64,000 nt of DNA from Talinum fruticosum (lineage: Eukaryota; Streptophyta; Magnoliopsida; Caryophyllales; Talinaceae), in assembly GCA_021018815.1 (NCBI GenBank), contig JAITYX010000033.1, positions 3,900,001 through 3,964,000 on the forward strand, read 5' to 3'. Under the pieces are notes generated by a model. It did not search any database, was not told where the DNA came from, and saw only the letters and a list, made by a program, of their open reading frames with translations. The position numbers and the translations under genes are program-made. The stretch's first letter is position 1. Each line of letters starts with the position of its first letter. This document shows positions 45,317-57,590 of the stretch, piece after piece.

Positions 45317-46540
45317 TAGATTTTACTCATCCTTGAGTAAAAAATCTAGAAAAAGAAAATAGGAAAGGAAAATCCTAACTCACTTTCAGTACGAATCACG
45401 GTTAAATTTAGCGTATACAGCAAGCCCTTTAAGCCCCTTGGTAGCCTAAGTGGACGAGAAGGTCTCGTGGAGGTTTATGGCGAGATATACCCACAAAATA
45501 TGGGGAAGAAAAGAAAGGTAGATGGAAAAAACAAAAACGGAAAAAGGACTCAATTTTATCTACAAGCATATATACAATAAGTAGAACATAATAATATCCC
45601 AATCAATCAAATCGCACTTGGAACTTAGTCATCAACTTGTATATAGGTACTATACATATCAAACCTCTCACCCTCTTTTGATGACAATTATACATCAATG
45701 TTTCCACCTCTTTATTTCATAAAAATAGTGAAATTGACCTAGTGCACTGAACTGTAAGTGTACCATTATTCCATTCCTTTAGGCTTACCACATCTTACCC
45801 AAAGGGTAATATCAAGTAGCGCATGCCTTAAAGGATTGTTGTCATTTCCCACTTATGATCTTTTTTTGTACTTTTTTTCTTTTTTTCTTTTTTTTTCAAT
45901 GCAAAATAGAAAAACATGAAGTTTATTTTCGTACAAAAGACAAGTGAGTGAATCAATCAATGAGAACTTCAGATTTAAGAGAAAATGACTTTCATAAAAG
46001 TAGGTACAAACTTTACATACTCTTGTGGTATGACAATGTTAAAAAAGATGATGTTAAAGCTGCCATACTAAGAGAGGACTATCATCATCAATATTTCCCT
46101 TTTCACAACCTAATAGCTAAGTGAAAAGGCTTAAAAAATCATTTACAATATATACCATATCTTCCAAAATAAAATAAAATCTTTTTAGATTTTTGATAAA
46201 TTTTTCTTAAGGTATAAAAATAAAGGTTTCTCACCCCCACACCTAAATTTGACAATGTCCTCATTGAAAGTAGGATGAACCTCAATGGAAAACAAAACTA
46301 AAAAGAAAACAAATGTTGACAAAATGAAAAGAAAACTCAAAAACAAATAAGGAAAATAATAGCACTCAATTATAAAACAAAAAGAGAATCAAGCATCAAA
46401 TATGTACAAAAAGAAAGTGAAATAGAAAAGAAGGGAAAGACATTTCCATCAAGCTAGGTCAAGTGTTGGGTGGACATGAACTATCTCCTCGGTATATTAC
46501 TACGCATATGTTGGCTCGCGAAGTGTCGGACGCTCCACAT
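45317..46540 (-). other. Noncoding 3' internal region of element F
   Basis: AT-rich sequence between integrase and PPT, with poly-T runs at 45868-45898. No open frame similar to an env-like protein is visible. Confidence 0.5.
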
Positions 46541-46549
46541 CTTTTGTGC

Positions 46550-47545
46550 TTAGTAGTTCCAAAAACGAGTTTCGAGTCTCTTGCCATTTACATTGAACTT
46601 ACAACCACTTTCAGGATCTTGCATTTCAATTACACCATAAGGAAAAACGTGAGTAACCACAAATGGACCCGTCGATTGAGACCTTAGTTTCCTTGGAAAA
46701 AGATAGAGCCTAGAGTCATATAACAACACTCTCATGCTCAGAGAAAACTCTTTCTTGAGAACGTGTTTGTCGTGGTGCAACTTGGCTCTCTCCTTAGAAA
46801 ATCTAGTAATCTCATATCACTTAGTTGTAATTTCCTTTCTTCACCAGCCTCGGTCAAGTTATAGTTAAGCATTTTGATGTTCCACCAAGTTGTATGTTCA
46901 ATCTTAACAGGAAGGTAACATGACTTACCATAGACAACTCTATAAGGTGACATAACTAAAAGGGTCTTAAAAGTCGTCCTCTATGCCCATAAAGAATCTA
47001 CAAGCTTGTCTCCCCAATCCTTTCGATTCTTTTCAAGGATTTGCTTAATCTTCCTATTGGACAACTCTACCTGTCCATTGGTTTGGGGATGATAAGATGT
47101 GACAACTTTATAGATAACAAAATACTTGTTTAACAAGACATCAAAAAGCTATTAGTAAAATGGGTACACTAGTAATTAATCATACCTTAGGGCATGCCAA
47201 ATCTAGCAAAGATGTTCTCCGTAAGAAATTTCACGACCACTTTATCCTAAGTGGTCCTAGTAGAGATGGTCTCTACCCACTTAGAAACACAGTCCACTAT
47301 CCGTAAATATACTCATTCCTAAAATACCATGGAAATGGTCCCACAAAATCTATACTCCAAACACCAAAAACATCCACCACAATGATAGGGTTAAATGGCA
47401 TCATACCTCTCTTGGTAATCCTACCCAACTGTTGGCACCTAAGTCAAGATTTACAATATGCGTGAGTATCCTTCCATAATGTAGCGTAATAAAACCCACA
47501 CTAAAGGACTTTGGCTGTTATTTTGTTTCGAGTAAAGTGGCCCCC
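46550..47545 (-). pseudogene. Integrase of Athila-type element F, broken
   Basis: Minus-strand order: a zinc-region and core start near 47440-47340 (RQLGRITKRGMMPFN, then VWSIDFVGPFPW), and a core piece near 47250-47190 (KFLTENIFARFGMP). The C-terminal part follows: YRVVYGKSCYLPVKIEH at 46945-46895, then VLLYDSRLYLFPRKLRS at 46727-46677 and GPFVVTHVFPYGVIEMQDPE. These are Athila integrase motifs. Stops and frameshifts separate each piece. Integrase would insert element DNA at a new site. Confidence 0.82.
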
Positions 47546-47859
47546 ACATGTTAGGTTATGAGGGAACGAAGGGATGCTCCTCACCTCATGGTCCGGAATA
47601 CAACTCCAAACACTTGGTCGGAATAATATTTTAAATAAATAAGGATCATCCACGACAAAAAATTTCACAAGGTAAAAAAATCGACTCCTATTATCTTAAG
47701 TCCAATCCTTACGTACCCTCCTAGATACTAAATAATTTACAATATCATCATACAAAGGCTCATAGTGATGGACTACAAGTAACTACGTATCATGAAAGCA
47801 TTCAAAAATATCAAACTTTCTATCACAAACAATTCGAGACAAGTGATCAGCAATAAGGT

Positions 47860-48240
47860 TCTCAGAACCCTTTCTATCTTTAATATCACAATCAAACTCT
47901 TGCAAGACTAGAATCCATCACAAGTCCAGGTTTAGCATCCTTCTTTGAAAGAAGGTGCTTTAGATCATAATGATTACTAAAAATCAACATGTGATCCAAT
48001 CAAGTAAACTTTTCTAAAGCAAATATCACAGCCAAAAATTCTTTTACATTGTCCGTTTAATTTAGTTGTGCATCATTTAGTGTGTGGCTAGCATAATAAA
48101 TCGCATAAGGTTTCTTATTAACACTTTGTTATAAAACAACCCGAATAGCATAATCAAAAGCATCACACATCAGCTCAAAAGGTTCTCCCCAAATAGGAGG
48201 ATGCGGAACAGGGGCGAGGTTAGAGCTTCTTTTAGCTTAG
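47860..48240 (-). pseudogene. RNase H of Athila-type element F, broken
   Basis: The minus strand from about 48215 reads WGEPFELMCDAFDYAIRVVL, then KKPYAIYYASHTLNDAQLN and EFLAVIFALEKF. It continues down to KHLLSKKDAKPGL near 47930. The D in MCDAFDYA is the first catalytic residue and the E in the EFLAV segment the second. Stops lie inside. It would degrade RNA in the hybrid. Confidence 0.8.
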
Positions 48241-48249
48241 TAAATGCTT

Positions 48250-49330
48250 TGAAACACTACTTAGAGAAGTGAAATGGCACATCCTTAGCCGGAAGGTTAA
48301 AAAGGGCTTAGCACTATTGCTAAAGTCATTAATAAATCTATGGGTTATTGACACTTTAGTACTATGAACTATCAACAAATGATTAAAAAGCCCCTCAGGT
48401 ATCAAAAATAATAAATTACTACCCCGAGGTATCGTATAATGTTGTTTAATTATAAAAAGTTTCCTTTTATGGGTTATATATGTACGCCATAATACCTAAG
48501 GGTAGTAATTTATTATTTTCGTTATCCGAGGGGCTTTTTATCATTTGTCGATTGTATAGGGCACTAAAGTGTCAATAACCCTTAATCTATGATAGAATCC
48601 AGCATGTCCAAGCAAAAGACCTAAGTTCTTTGATAGTAGTAGGAAGGAGCAAATTAGAAATTAAGTAAACTTTTGCTTTATCAACCTCTATTCCCTCACT
48701 AGAAATTACATTGCCGAAGACAATCCCAGCTTTTTTAATATGAAATGACATTTTTTCCAATTTAGAGTCAAATGTTTCTCCCTACAACTTTTTAAAACTC
48801 TACTCAATTTGCCCAAATAATCATCAAAATAAGATCCAAACACAAAAAAATCCTGCCATGAAAATTTCCATGTAGTTTTCAACCAAATCGAGATAAAATA
48901 GAGGTCATGCACCTTTGAAAGATATCAAGGGCATGGCAAATTCCAAATGGTACTTTCTTAAAAGCATAGGTGCCAAAGGGGCAGGTAAAAGTGGTTTTCT
49001 CCTGATTGTCAAGAGCAATATAGATCCGAGTATAGCCGAATAACCATCCAAGAAATCGAAAAATAAAGTCCAGCTAACCTCTCTAGAATTGGCTCCATGA
49101 AAGGAAGAGGGAAATGGTCTTTGCGAATGGCAACATTCAACTTCTAATGGCTAATATAGACTCTCCACCCATACTTGGACTCCAGTAGGTACCTAGTTCA
49201 CTCTTGTCATTCCTAATCATAATAATACCGGTCTTCTTAGGGGCAACTTGAATATGACTGGCCCATTCATTATTAGAAATGTGATATATAATCCCATGGT
49301 CAAACGACTTAAGAACCTCCTTCTTAACTA
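48250..49330 (-). pseudogene. Reverse transcriptase of Athila-type element F, split by a MITE
   Basis: The best part, at 48912-48706, reads FFVFGSYFDDYLGKLSRVLK, then HLTLNWKKCHFILKK, the segment just after the catalytic YxDD motif in Athila RT. The coding sequence for the GFYHRFIND-like segment is interrupted exactly at 48342-48581 by a MITE with a 9-bp duplication. Upstream parts (49330-48920) are visible only as decayed fragments. It would copy the RNA genome to DNA. Confidence 0.72.
48342..48581. mobile_element. MULE-type MITE with long terminal inverted repeats and 9-bp target duplication
   Basis: The 240-bp element begins GGGTTATTGACACTTTAGT and ends ACTAAAGTGTCAATAACCC. The inverted similarity extends about 85 bp on each side (the AAAGCCCCTC / GAGGGGCTTT and AATAAATTACTACCC / GGGTAGTAATTTATT pairs). 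The flanks TAAATCTAT (48333-48341) and TTAATCTAT (48582-48590) match at eight of nine positions. A 9-bp duplication is typical of Mutator-like elements. It has no coding capacity. Confidence 0.85.
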
Positions 49331-49799
49331 GTTCTTATAAAGTGGGGTCCAATTACCTCTACTTGGTCTCTGTAGAGTTTAGCGACATCTTCTAGATGGA
49401 TCATGTGTTGCATAATGTTAGGACAAATACCGTTGATGTCTCCTAAATCCTAACCTAAGGCCTCTTTATTCTCCCTAAGTAAGTCAATCAATTTTCCCTC
49501 GTGGTCAAGGTCCAAGTTAGAAGAAATAATCATAGGAAAAGCTTCATTAGGACAAACAAAAGCATGTTTTAGGGAACTGGGAAGGGCCTTCAGGTCTAGA
49601 CAGTCGTAGGTGGATCACGACTAACAACATTTTCATAAACGAGTTTTAGAAAAAAGTTTATGGAGAGCATATGATTAAATTCAAGGACATCATAGTCAGG
49701 CTCATTATTCAACATAAAAGACTCATATTCGATGTCCAACATCTCATTATGCACATCGGAAATAGAATCTTCGAACCGAGTTAATAGAGGAAATTTCTA

Positions 49800-50240
49800 A
49801 ATCAAATCTAGCAAGTTGTCTTTGTTACTTAAAGATATTCACTTCAAGAGTCATATTGCCAAAAGACAGCCTCATCATTCCATTTGTACAATTAATGAGA
49901 GTATTTGCTATAGCTAAGGAAGGAAGCCCTAAGATAATAGGAATCGACTTATAGAGTTGGGGACTTTTTAATTTCAATTACAATAAAGTTGACAAGATAA
50001 AATAAATTCATCCACTTTAATGAACAGGTCCTCTACCACACCTAAAGGTGATCTAGTCAATGTATCAGCGAATTGAATGATCATTTTGGTTGGTTTTAGC
50101 TCACCTAGCCCTAGTTTCTCATACACAATGAAGGGTATCAAATTGACACTGGCCCCTAAGTCAAGTAAGGCTCTATGAATGCGTTGTTCCCTAATAACTA
50201 TAGAAATAGTAATGCAATCATGGTCCCTACACTTCATTAG
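49800..50240 (-). pseudogene. Aspartic protease of Athila-type element F
   Basis: The open frame at 50237-49974 reads DCITISIVIREQRIHRALLD, then DLGASVNLIPFIVYEKLGLG. The D-L-G-A active-site loop is preserved. It continues with FADTLTRSPLGVVEDLF. The downstream part to about 49800 is broken. This protease would process Gag-Pol. It is the best-kept domain of F. Confidence 0.82.
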
Positions 50241-50299
50241 AATTCACTGAGTAATGATAAAACTAGTATTAGAGGTTAAGAATGCTTTCTTAGGAACAT

Positions 50300-52020
50300 T
50301 AGTAGCTCTCTCGGTAGTACACAACTCTTTTAACAACTTGGTGTATGGAGGTATCTGCTGAATAGCATCCGAGTAGGGGAATGTTAGGTTTTACTTGAGA
50401 TGAAGTCTGTCTTATCTTATCGACATTATTGTGATCTTTCTTTTGATGCGAGAAAGGAATTATGTACTCATGAACTCGTACAACCAAAGGAGAGGAAGAA
50501 TCTATAGGAGATGAAGGTCATATTGTATCAATAATATCTTTCCCCTTAGTTTCCTCTATTTCAAAAGAAGGGAAACAAGGGTCTTTAGAAGAATATCAGT
50601 AGTAGTGTCCTTAGGAGTACTTGGATGAACTAGTCTCTTGAGAAGAAAAGCGAGAAAATTAATTCGAAAGAAAGTGTGAGGATATCTGCACGTTTCCCTC
50701 ACTTGGTCACTCACATGATTATCGGTTTCCCATCCCGACCTAAGGAATATAATCGAATTCACTTTCATCACATGATCATTTATATATGGTCCCCTAGAAG
50801 AAGAAAGAGCAATGCCCTCGGGGTTAGAGTTAGCAAGTTAAATTTGTGATCTTTATGTGATCTTTTAAGATTGTTAAATTTGTTATCAACATCATTGTAA
50901 CTAGGATGAGGTTGGGTCCGAGCAATGAGAGTTGGTAGTCTTATGTGCATTGGGTACAACTGGATAAGCCAACCTTTGGTAAGAGCTAGAAGCAAACGAA
51001 GTGGGTTGGTGAATGTTTTCACCTACAGTATTAGGTCCACTTCTCAAAGAAAAATTACGATGATGTTTCCACCATTCATTAAAAGTATGAGAGTAATGGT
51101 CAAACTTAGATCTTTGAAATGTAGCATTCGATTGCGCTTGCTCATGACCTATAGTGAAGTGCTAATAATAAGGACAAATACTCAAGAGGTGATCAAAGAC
51201 TTGACAATGCTCATGACCTATGTAGCATTCAACATGTTTTTAAGTACAACTTTGGACTTTAGGTGATTCACATCACAAACAACATGAATGTCCCCCTTTG
51301 CACCACTAATCTCGGAACATAAAACTCTCATCTCTAGTGGTTTCCTATTGCATGATCTTTTCTGCTAAATCCTCTAAAAATTCCCAAACCACTACCAGAC
51401 TCTTAGAAAAAAAGCACCACGACACATGAACTCTAACATGGTCCTGGTCCGTTGGTCAAGTCCTTTATAAAACAATTTAGCATAGACACCACTTTTATAA
51501 ACCGTGGTATGGACATTGGGCCAACAAATTCTTAAATCTTTCAAAGTATTTCGAAAATGATTCCTTATCCATAAATTGATTGATTTCATACCTTAGCATC
51601 ACAGTTTTACCTTTAGGGAAATATTTTCTCAATAATATTTTAACAAAGTCATTCCAAGTGGAAATGGAGTTAGCCGTTAGAGTTATGCATCCATCTTTTA
51701 GCAGCATCTTTTAAAGCAAAAGGAATCAATCTCATTCTTACTTTATCAGCAAAGACATTAGGAAAATGCATTCTTAGAAATTACTTCATCAAATTCCATT
51801 AGAAACATATATACATCTTCACAACCATTAAATTTTTAGAGCATTTTAGTATAATGTGGTAGAAGCAAAAGCGTCACATTTGATCCCAAATTAGGCAAGT
51901 TAAAACATGAAGGATTAGAACTCCTAGGAGGACAAAAGATATTCCTCAAGGTTCTCTCATGTGGTAAATTCAGTCATCTTCTTTTCTTTAGGTTTGGGTT
52001 CCGTTTCAATTAGAAGTTCA
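50300..52020 (-). pseudogene. gag of Athila-type element F, broken
   Basis: From about 51990 the minus strand gives gag pieces in alternating frames. The clearest is at 51680-51495: WNDFVKILLRKYFPKGKTVM, then INQFMDKESFSKYFERFKNL and CPYHGL. At 51480-51400 comes KLFYKGLDQRTRTMLE. These are capsid motifs of Athila gag. The C-terminal linker (51300-50300) is in several short frames. No intact zinc knuckle is seen. Confidence 0.75.
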
Positions 52021-52862
52021 ATCCTAGCAAATCTTCTATTCTTTTAGGTTCCCTAACCCAATAGCTCATGCATCAAACAACCCACAAATATATTTTTGAT
52101 CTTTTTTGTTTTTTTGATTTTTTCTTTCTTTTCAGATTTAACCAAAATAAGAAAATAGAAAACAGAAAAATAAAAATAAGACACAATAATCAAAACAGAA
52201 AGACAAACTAAAAATATAAACAGATAACTAAAACCGAGAAAAATATGAGCCAAAAGTTTGGGAAAAACCCAAGGATTAAGCATAGAAAATTTTCTCAATT
52301 TTTGTGACTTATTTACTGTGGCAACTTAAATAGAAACTTACTGGAAAAAAAAATAGAAACATCACTAAATTAACTTCTAAAAATTGCAAAAAATTCGACG
52401 ATTCCAAACAATTCTACAAAAATGACCCTAGACTCTAAACAATTTAGAAGCATACAGAAATTCACAAAGCCAAAACAAAATTGACTCAAAAAAATCAAAA
52501 TAGAAAATCATAAAATAAAAACCTATCGAGGAAAATTTTCCTCTGTTTTCTTCTATTTTTACACTAAACCGAATTGCAACGAGATCCGGAAAAAATTATG
52601 GACGAAAAAGGAGATTACACTATCAAATTTTTTTGTATTTTGTTTATTTGAACAACAACTTAACTAGACTCAAAATAAACCAAACTAATAAAAAAACTAA
52701 GACAAACATGAAATCTATACTATGACCTAAAAACAAAAAGACAACTTATTTTAACGCTTGAAAATGCAAATAACAAAATCTGAAAATGGAACTAAGTAGA
52801 ATCAAATAAAAATTCAGGAACTAAAAACAATGAAATTTGCAACGAAATTTCATTTATCACCA
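52021..52862 (-). other. Leader of element F (5' untranslated region)
   Basis: AT-rich sequence with no coding signal between PBS and gag. The open frame at 52053-52298 is a low-complexity hydrophobic translation of T-rich DNA. Confidence 0.5.
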
Positions 52863-52880
52863 TTACCTACAACAATTCCA
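52863..52880 (-). other. Primer-binding site of element F (tRNA-Asp type, strongly decayed)
   Basis: The minus strand reads TGGAATTGTTGTAGGTAA, retaining TGG, GTTG and GG of the site TGGCGCCGTTGCCGGGGA. It lies three bases from the LTR end at 52884. Confidence 0.5.
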
Positions 52881-52948
52881 TTTTGTTGGAGTGAAATTTA
52901 GAGTACGACAATTTTTTTGTCGATCCACGAGAGATGGAACTAAATGGA

Positions 52949-54286
52949 AATCATGGCCCTGTTCCATTTGGCTTTAGCTTATAGCCTTACACCTCCTTAT
53001 AGCTTTTCCTTAGACTTTCTTACAGCTCCTTACAACTACATATTATTTTTCATATCGAAATTTATTACGAAAATATTTTTCTACCGTTAATGAAATTTTT
53101 TGTTGGTGAATATTTATGTATGTAAAGGTGTCTATTAGGGATGACCGTGGGATATATACGTGGCGGATATAGCTATGCCCACACCATATTTTCCCCATTC
53201 CTATACTCATACTCCCATCGGGTATTTCGAGTATATCGATTTTGTATCAATGTGTAAGGATTTTTGATAATAAATACCTGTTGGATACATTAATTTAATT
53301 TTATGTCTTATGAAATTCACAAACAAATTCCAACGAATACTTAATTTCAAAAGTATCACGTCCATTTAAACTAGTTATGATGAATAATATTACAGTCATT
53401 TGGTTAAAGTTTAAGTTTATAAGTGAATAGTTAAGTTGAATGTAACAAAATCATTTGGGCTATTTCATCCATGTTCCATTTAGCATAAGTTGTAAGGAGT
53501 TGTAAGGAGGAGTAAAAAGATATAAATGGTAAGAAGTTGAAAGGAGTTAAAAGGAATATAAAATGTTGTATATGATTTCATAAAAATGTTTAATATATTC
53601 ATATGTATATTTTTATAGTTATGTGTGACATATTTGTATTTTTATTTATGAATTTTACATAATAGAATAATAAAATTTATATATTTGTGATGCCAAATTC
53701 CTATATGTCATGTTTAACGATTTGTTTTTTCAAGATAAACAGAAATTATATTTGATATTTATGAAAATAGTTTTTATAGATGCAGAAATAATTTTCATGT
53801 AATAGATAATTGAAAATGACCTTAATTTTATACTTTGAAATAAATGTCCTCAACTACTAATTTTAGTAGTTGAGAACATTTAATAGTTGTAAAATAAAGG
53901 TCATTTTCAACTATCTTTATAAGAAAGTCATTTATGAATCAACAAAAACTCTTTTCATAAGTATCAAACAGAATTTTCTTTTTTCTAAAAATAAAAAAAG
54001 AAGAAAACAGATTATCAAATTGATACATAGGCATTTGTCATTACAAATATATAAATTTTATAATTACATTAGATTCATAAATAAAAATACAAATATGTTG
54101 TACATAAATATAAAAATATATTAAACATTTTTATCAAGTCATGTAAAATATTTTTTATTCCAGTACGGTTGCTTACAGACTCCTTATAGCTCCTTACAAT
54201 TCCTTAGAGGTCTTTACAACTCCTTGCAGCTTTCCTTAAAACTTCTTACATCCTTATAACTCCTTACAACTAAATGTAACGAACCC
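52949..54286. mobile_element. Foldback MITE insertion (compound), superfamily not assigned
   Basis: It interrupts the F LTR between AAATCA and GGATTACAGAG. The right 810 bp (about 53471-54280) fold on themselves: a perfect 12-bp inverted repeat CTCAACTACTAA / TTAGTAGTTGAG with a 2-base loop at 53849-53874. Long, imperfect arms reach from GTTCCATTTAG on the left to CTAAATGTAAC on the right. Subterminal CTCCTTACAACT / AGTTGTAAGGAG words are repeated many times. A second, similarly oriented GTTCCATTT terminus at 52953 suggests a second related copy at 52949-53460. I could not find a clear target duplication. No coding capacity. Confidence 0.7.
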
Positions 54287-54608
54287 GGATTACAGAGCAA
54301 GACTAACCTAAATTAAAATAATTATAAATGAGACTAAATTACTCCAAAGCTAAACGACAGAGAAATTAGGAATCAAAGATTAAAAAGTAAAATGAAAAAT
54401 AGAAATCCAAAACAATCCACAATCCAAAACAAAATGCAATAAACACAATAAACACTTGCTTTGCTCTCGCCATCTAACTCCTTTTAACTCTCCACCTGCT
54501 GCCCCCTTCATTCAGCCCTCCCCATTTTAGTAGTGAATTCCTCGATTGCGGATAGAACCCGAAAAGTTCTAGATTGCGTCACTCCCATTTCAAGAAGGAG
54601 AGAGAAAA

Positions 54609-57259
54609 TGCAATATGCAAACAATTTAAAGTGCTTGCTTGGTAAAGAACTAAATTATTAAAAGTTAAGTTAAAATTGAAATTATTGAATTAGTTATAAT
54701 TATAATTTTTTCGAATTGATATTGAAACCCAATATATCAAGCCGGAGTATGGATTTACTAAATAGGCCTACTGAAATTAATTTCGGCCCAATTCACTTGA
54801 AAACACAAAATAGAAAATGCAATTAAAACAAAAAAGGAAAAGGAAAAAAAATGAAAAGATGGGTAGTTGGCTTGTTTGCTGGCAATCGATATGAGAATAA
54901 AATTTGGGGTCCAATTACATTAAAACACAAAATCCACTTATGTGTAGCAAGGAAAAGAGGAGAGAGGAAACTCGGGAATCGGGGTTAAGTGAGAAAAGAA
55001 GAATCGACTAGAGAGAGAAGGAATCAAAGCGAGAAAAGGAGAGGGAAACAAGAGAGAGGAAAGAGATCCTAAGGGAGCCAAAGGCGGAATAGAAGCGAGA
55101 GGAGAAAGGGAATGAGAGAGAGAAAGCGAGAGGAGATTTAGGATTCGAAACAGAGAGATAGAAAGCGTGAGACCGAAACGAGAGGTCGAGAAGTAGAAGC
55201 AATAAAGCGAGAGCCATATATTAAATGAACAGAGCGAGCAAGAGAGTACGGGACTGAGATGTAAGATGTGGAGCACAAAAGATTGAAAGAGAACCAGAGA
55301 CAGAGAGCGAGAGATTGAGCAAAGGATTGAACGAAATAAAGAGGATATGGGTTTTTAGGAGCAAAATTGAAACTTAGGGCAACAAGGCGAGAAAGAAGAA
55401 GAAAAGGAAACACAAATTCTTAGAACCCTAAGAATTCAAGGTGAGTAATTCAAATTCATCCTCTAAAGGTAAAATAAATTAGGTGGATTGAACTTGAAAC
55501 CGAAGCATGAAACTAAAAACCCTAAGTTCAATTGAAGAATTTAGAGGCCTAATTCGCTAAATATAGCAACTCGAAAATTATGACTTATGTTGTAATTTAT
55601 GCGATTATTTATGTATGATTCATGAATTTAGTAAATGTTTTAGGATTGGTGAATGTGATTATTGTGTTGTATATGGAGATTTTGACGAATTTAGCTTGAA
55701 TAAAATTAGAGGGTAAAATCAGAAAATTAAAAACATTAATAAAGTGCAGATTTGTCCGTACTAATACCTACTTGTTTGAATTGTTAGAACTTGATGAGGA
55801 GCCAAAAATTTTGAAATTTTTTACTGGAAGTTTGTGATAATTTATGGCAATTTTCCGTAAAGTTTGATAAATTTTCGATGAGGATATTGGAAGATATGAA
55901 TTTTTGAGTGAAAAATGTCCTATTTTGGGCGAAATTAGGATTATTAGAAGCTGAAGTTTAAGAAGTTTTTTGATCGTTTAAGAGATATGTGAGAATTAAA
56001 CAAGGTTGAGGAACCATTAACAACTTATGTACGATCATATATAGTCGTCGTCAAAAGATGATTTTGCTAATTAAAAATTGTAGTTGAGATGTTCATGCTA
56101 TGATTTGTTTATCTTGAGATATATTAATTATAAATGATAGAAACATATTTATATGGGTTATGTTAAGTTGAAGCATGTTTACGTGAATTGTTAATTGTGA
56201 AGATGATATTGATGAACTTGATTGAGCATGATTTGGTTGGTTTGTGGTATCATGACGAGTAAATATGAATATAAGAAGATAAAAAGTATAAACGGCGAAA
56301 GAAGGGAAAAAAGATTGTGTTATTGATCTAGGCCCCACAAATTAAAGAACCTCCGAAGTTATGGCCATAGAAGTGTATGTCAAACTGAAGTCACGAATTG
56401 AATTGCTTCCATGAATTCCTGACGAGTATGTGTCCTTCGAGTTTGAGGTCACAAATTGTTTTGCCTCCAAGAACCGAGCCCACGAATTGTTTTGGCTCTA
56501 AGAATTAAAGAATTGGGTCTCTAGAACACAACATAAACCTTTTTCCATTCAAAACTAATACGACTTAAGTCAAGAACCATGATATTACGAAATAAATTTA
56601 CATGATGAACAAGAAAGATAGAATCAATGATTTACATGAAGATTGAATGCATGAATGAGCTCAAGAAGTAGATGAATCCCGATTTCGAAGAAATTAATAT
56701 GATGTAAGACATGAGTTATGATGTGATATTACGTGAGACGAATAATGACCGATTATGTATGATGAGCATGAATAAGAAGAACGAATGAAGTATGTGTTGA
56801 TTGATTTCATGAGTGATTAATGTCATATGTGCCACTCGGTAAGTTTGAAGAAGCGAACTAACGAGATAGGAGAATTCGGACTTGCTATAAGTTTTTGTTT
56901 TCATGTTCTAAAAATCAATTCTATGTTCAACTAGAATTTTGATTGTGTATATAAAGACCAATGTGGATACTCCGAGCATGTTGCTTGTTGAGTTTGTGTT
57001 GTGGATACTCTAAGCATGTGGCTCGTTGACTTTATGATTGTGTTTTGTGTAAGGTTGAGACTTTGAACCTATTGGATTAGCCATATAAAAGACTAAACTT
57101 TGCTGAATTTTTACAAAACCTTTGCAAGTGTAGAAACACGGTTCCGCCATTTTAAGAGAAAAGTTAGCAAACCCTATTTGAAGTCGTAAGTAGCCTTAGG
57201 GGTTCGTTACGGGAACCCTGGCATGTAATATGCTGACCGGGCCGGGGTGGGGTGTTACT
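54609..57259 (+). repeat. 5' LTR of element G (2651 bp)
   Basis: It starts TGCAATATGCAAA (3' copy: TGTAATATTTGAAA) and ends GGTGGGGTGTTACT. 54955-55420 is a GA-rich block with many GAGAGCGAGAG-like words; hydrophobic leucine- and serine-rich frames on its minus strand are artefacts of this composition. The rest is noncoding. Confidence 0.78.
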
Positions 57260-57590
57260 GATTATGGTATCGAGCAAGGTCGAGATTCGTTATAGTTATG
57301 GTATTAGAACAAGAGTCGTCGACCTATAGACTTTCTTTGCGTCGAGCCTAGGACTTGATTGATTACTCATGTGACTGATTAAACTATGAATTCCGTGATT
57401 TGATTTATCAACGTATGTGCATATATGTGACTGATTGAATCTTACTTGTTTTGATTTGTGAATGTACATTCATGTGTGTGGCTCCATGAATATGTATGTG
57501 GGGTAATATGATGAAATTTCCTAAGACCTTGTGTATGATCATAGGTGAATTAAGCTTCAAGGATGAAACTTTTTATAAGTGAAGGAGAAA
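57260..57590 (+). other. Interior of element G: PBS, noncoding spacer, PPT
   Basis: TGGTATCGAGC at 57265-57275 matches the Met-type site TGGTATCAGAGC with one base missing. GTGAAGGAGAAA at 57579-57590 is the polypurine tract. The 300 bp between hold no reading frame of note; repeated ATGTGACTGATT words occur at 57380 and 57426. Confidence 0.72.

Noticed and set aside
54938..55413. Hydrophobic Leu/Ser-rich minus-strand frames (also 57989-58442 and 59128-59358)
   Set aside because: They are translations of GAGA-rich LTR DNA, duplicated in both LTRs of G and in F, and not proteins.
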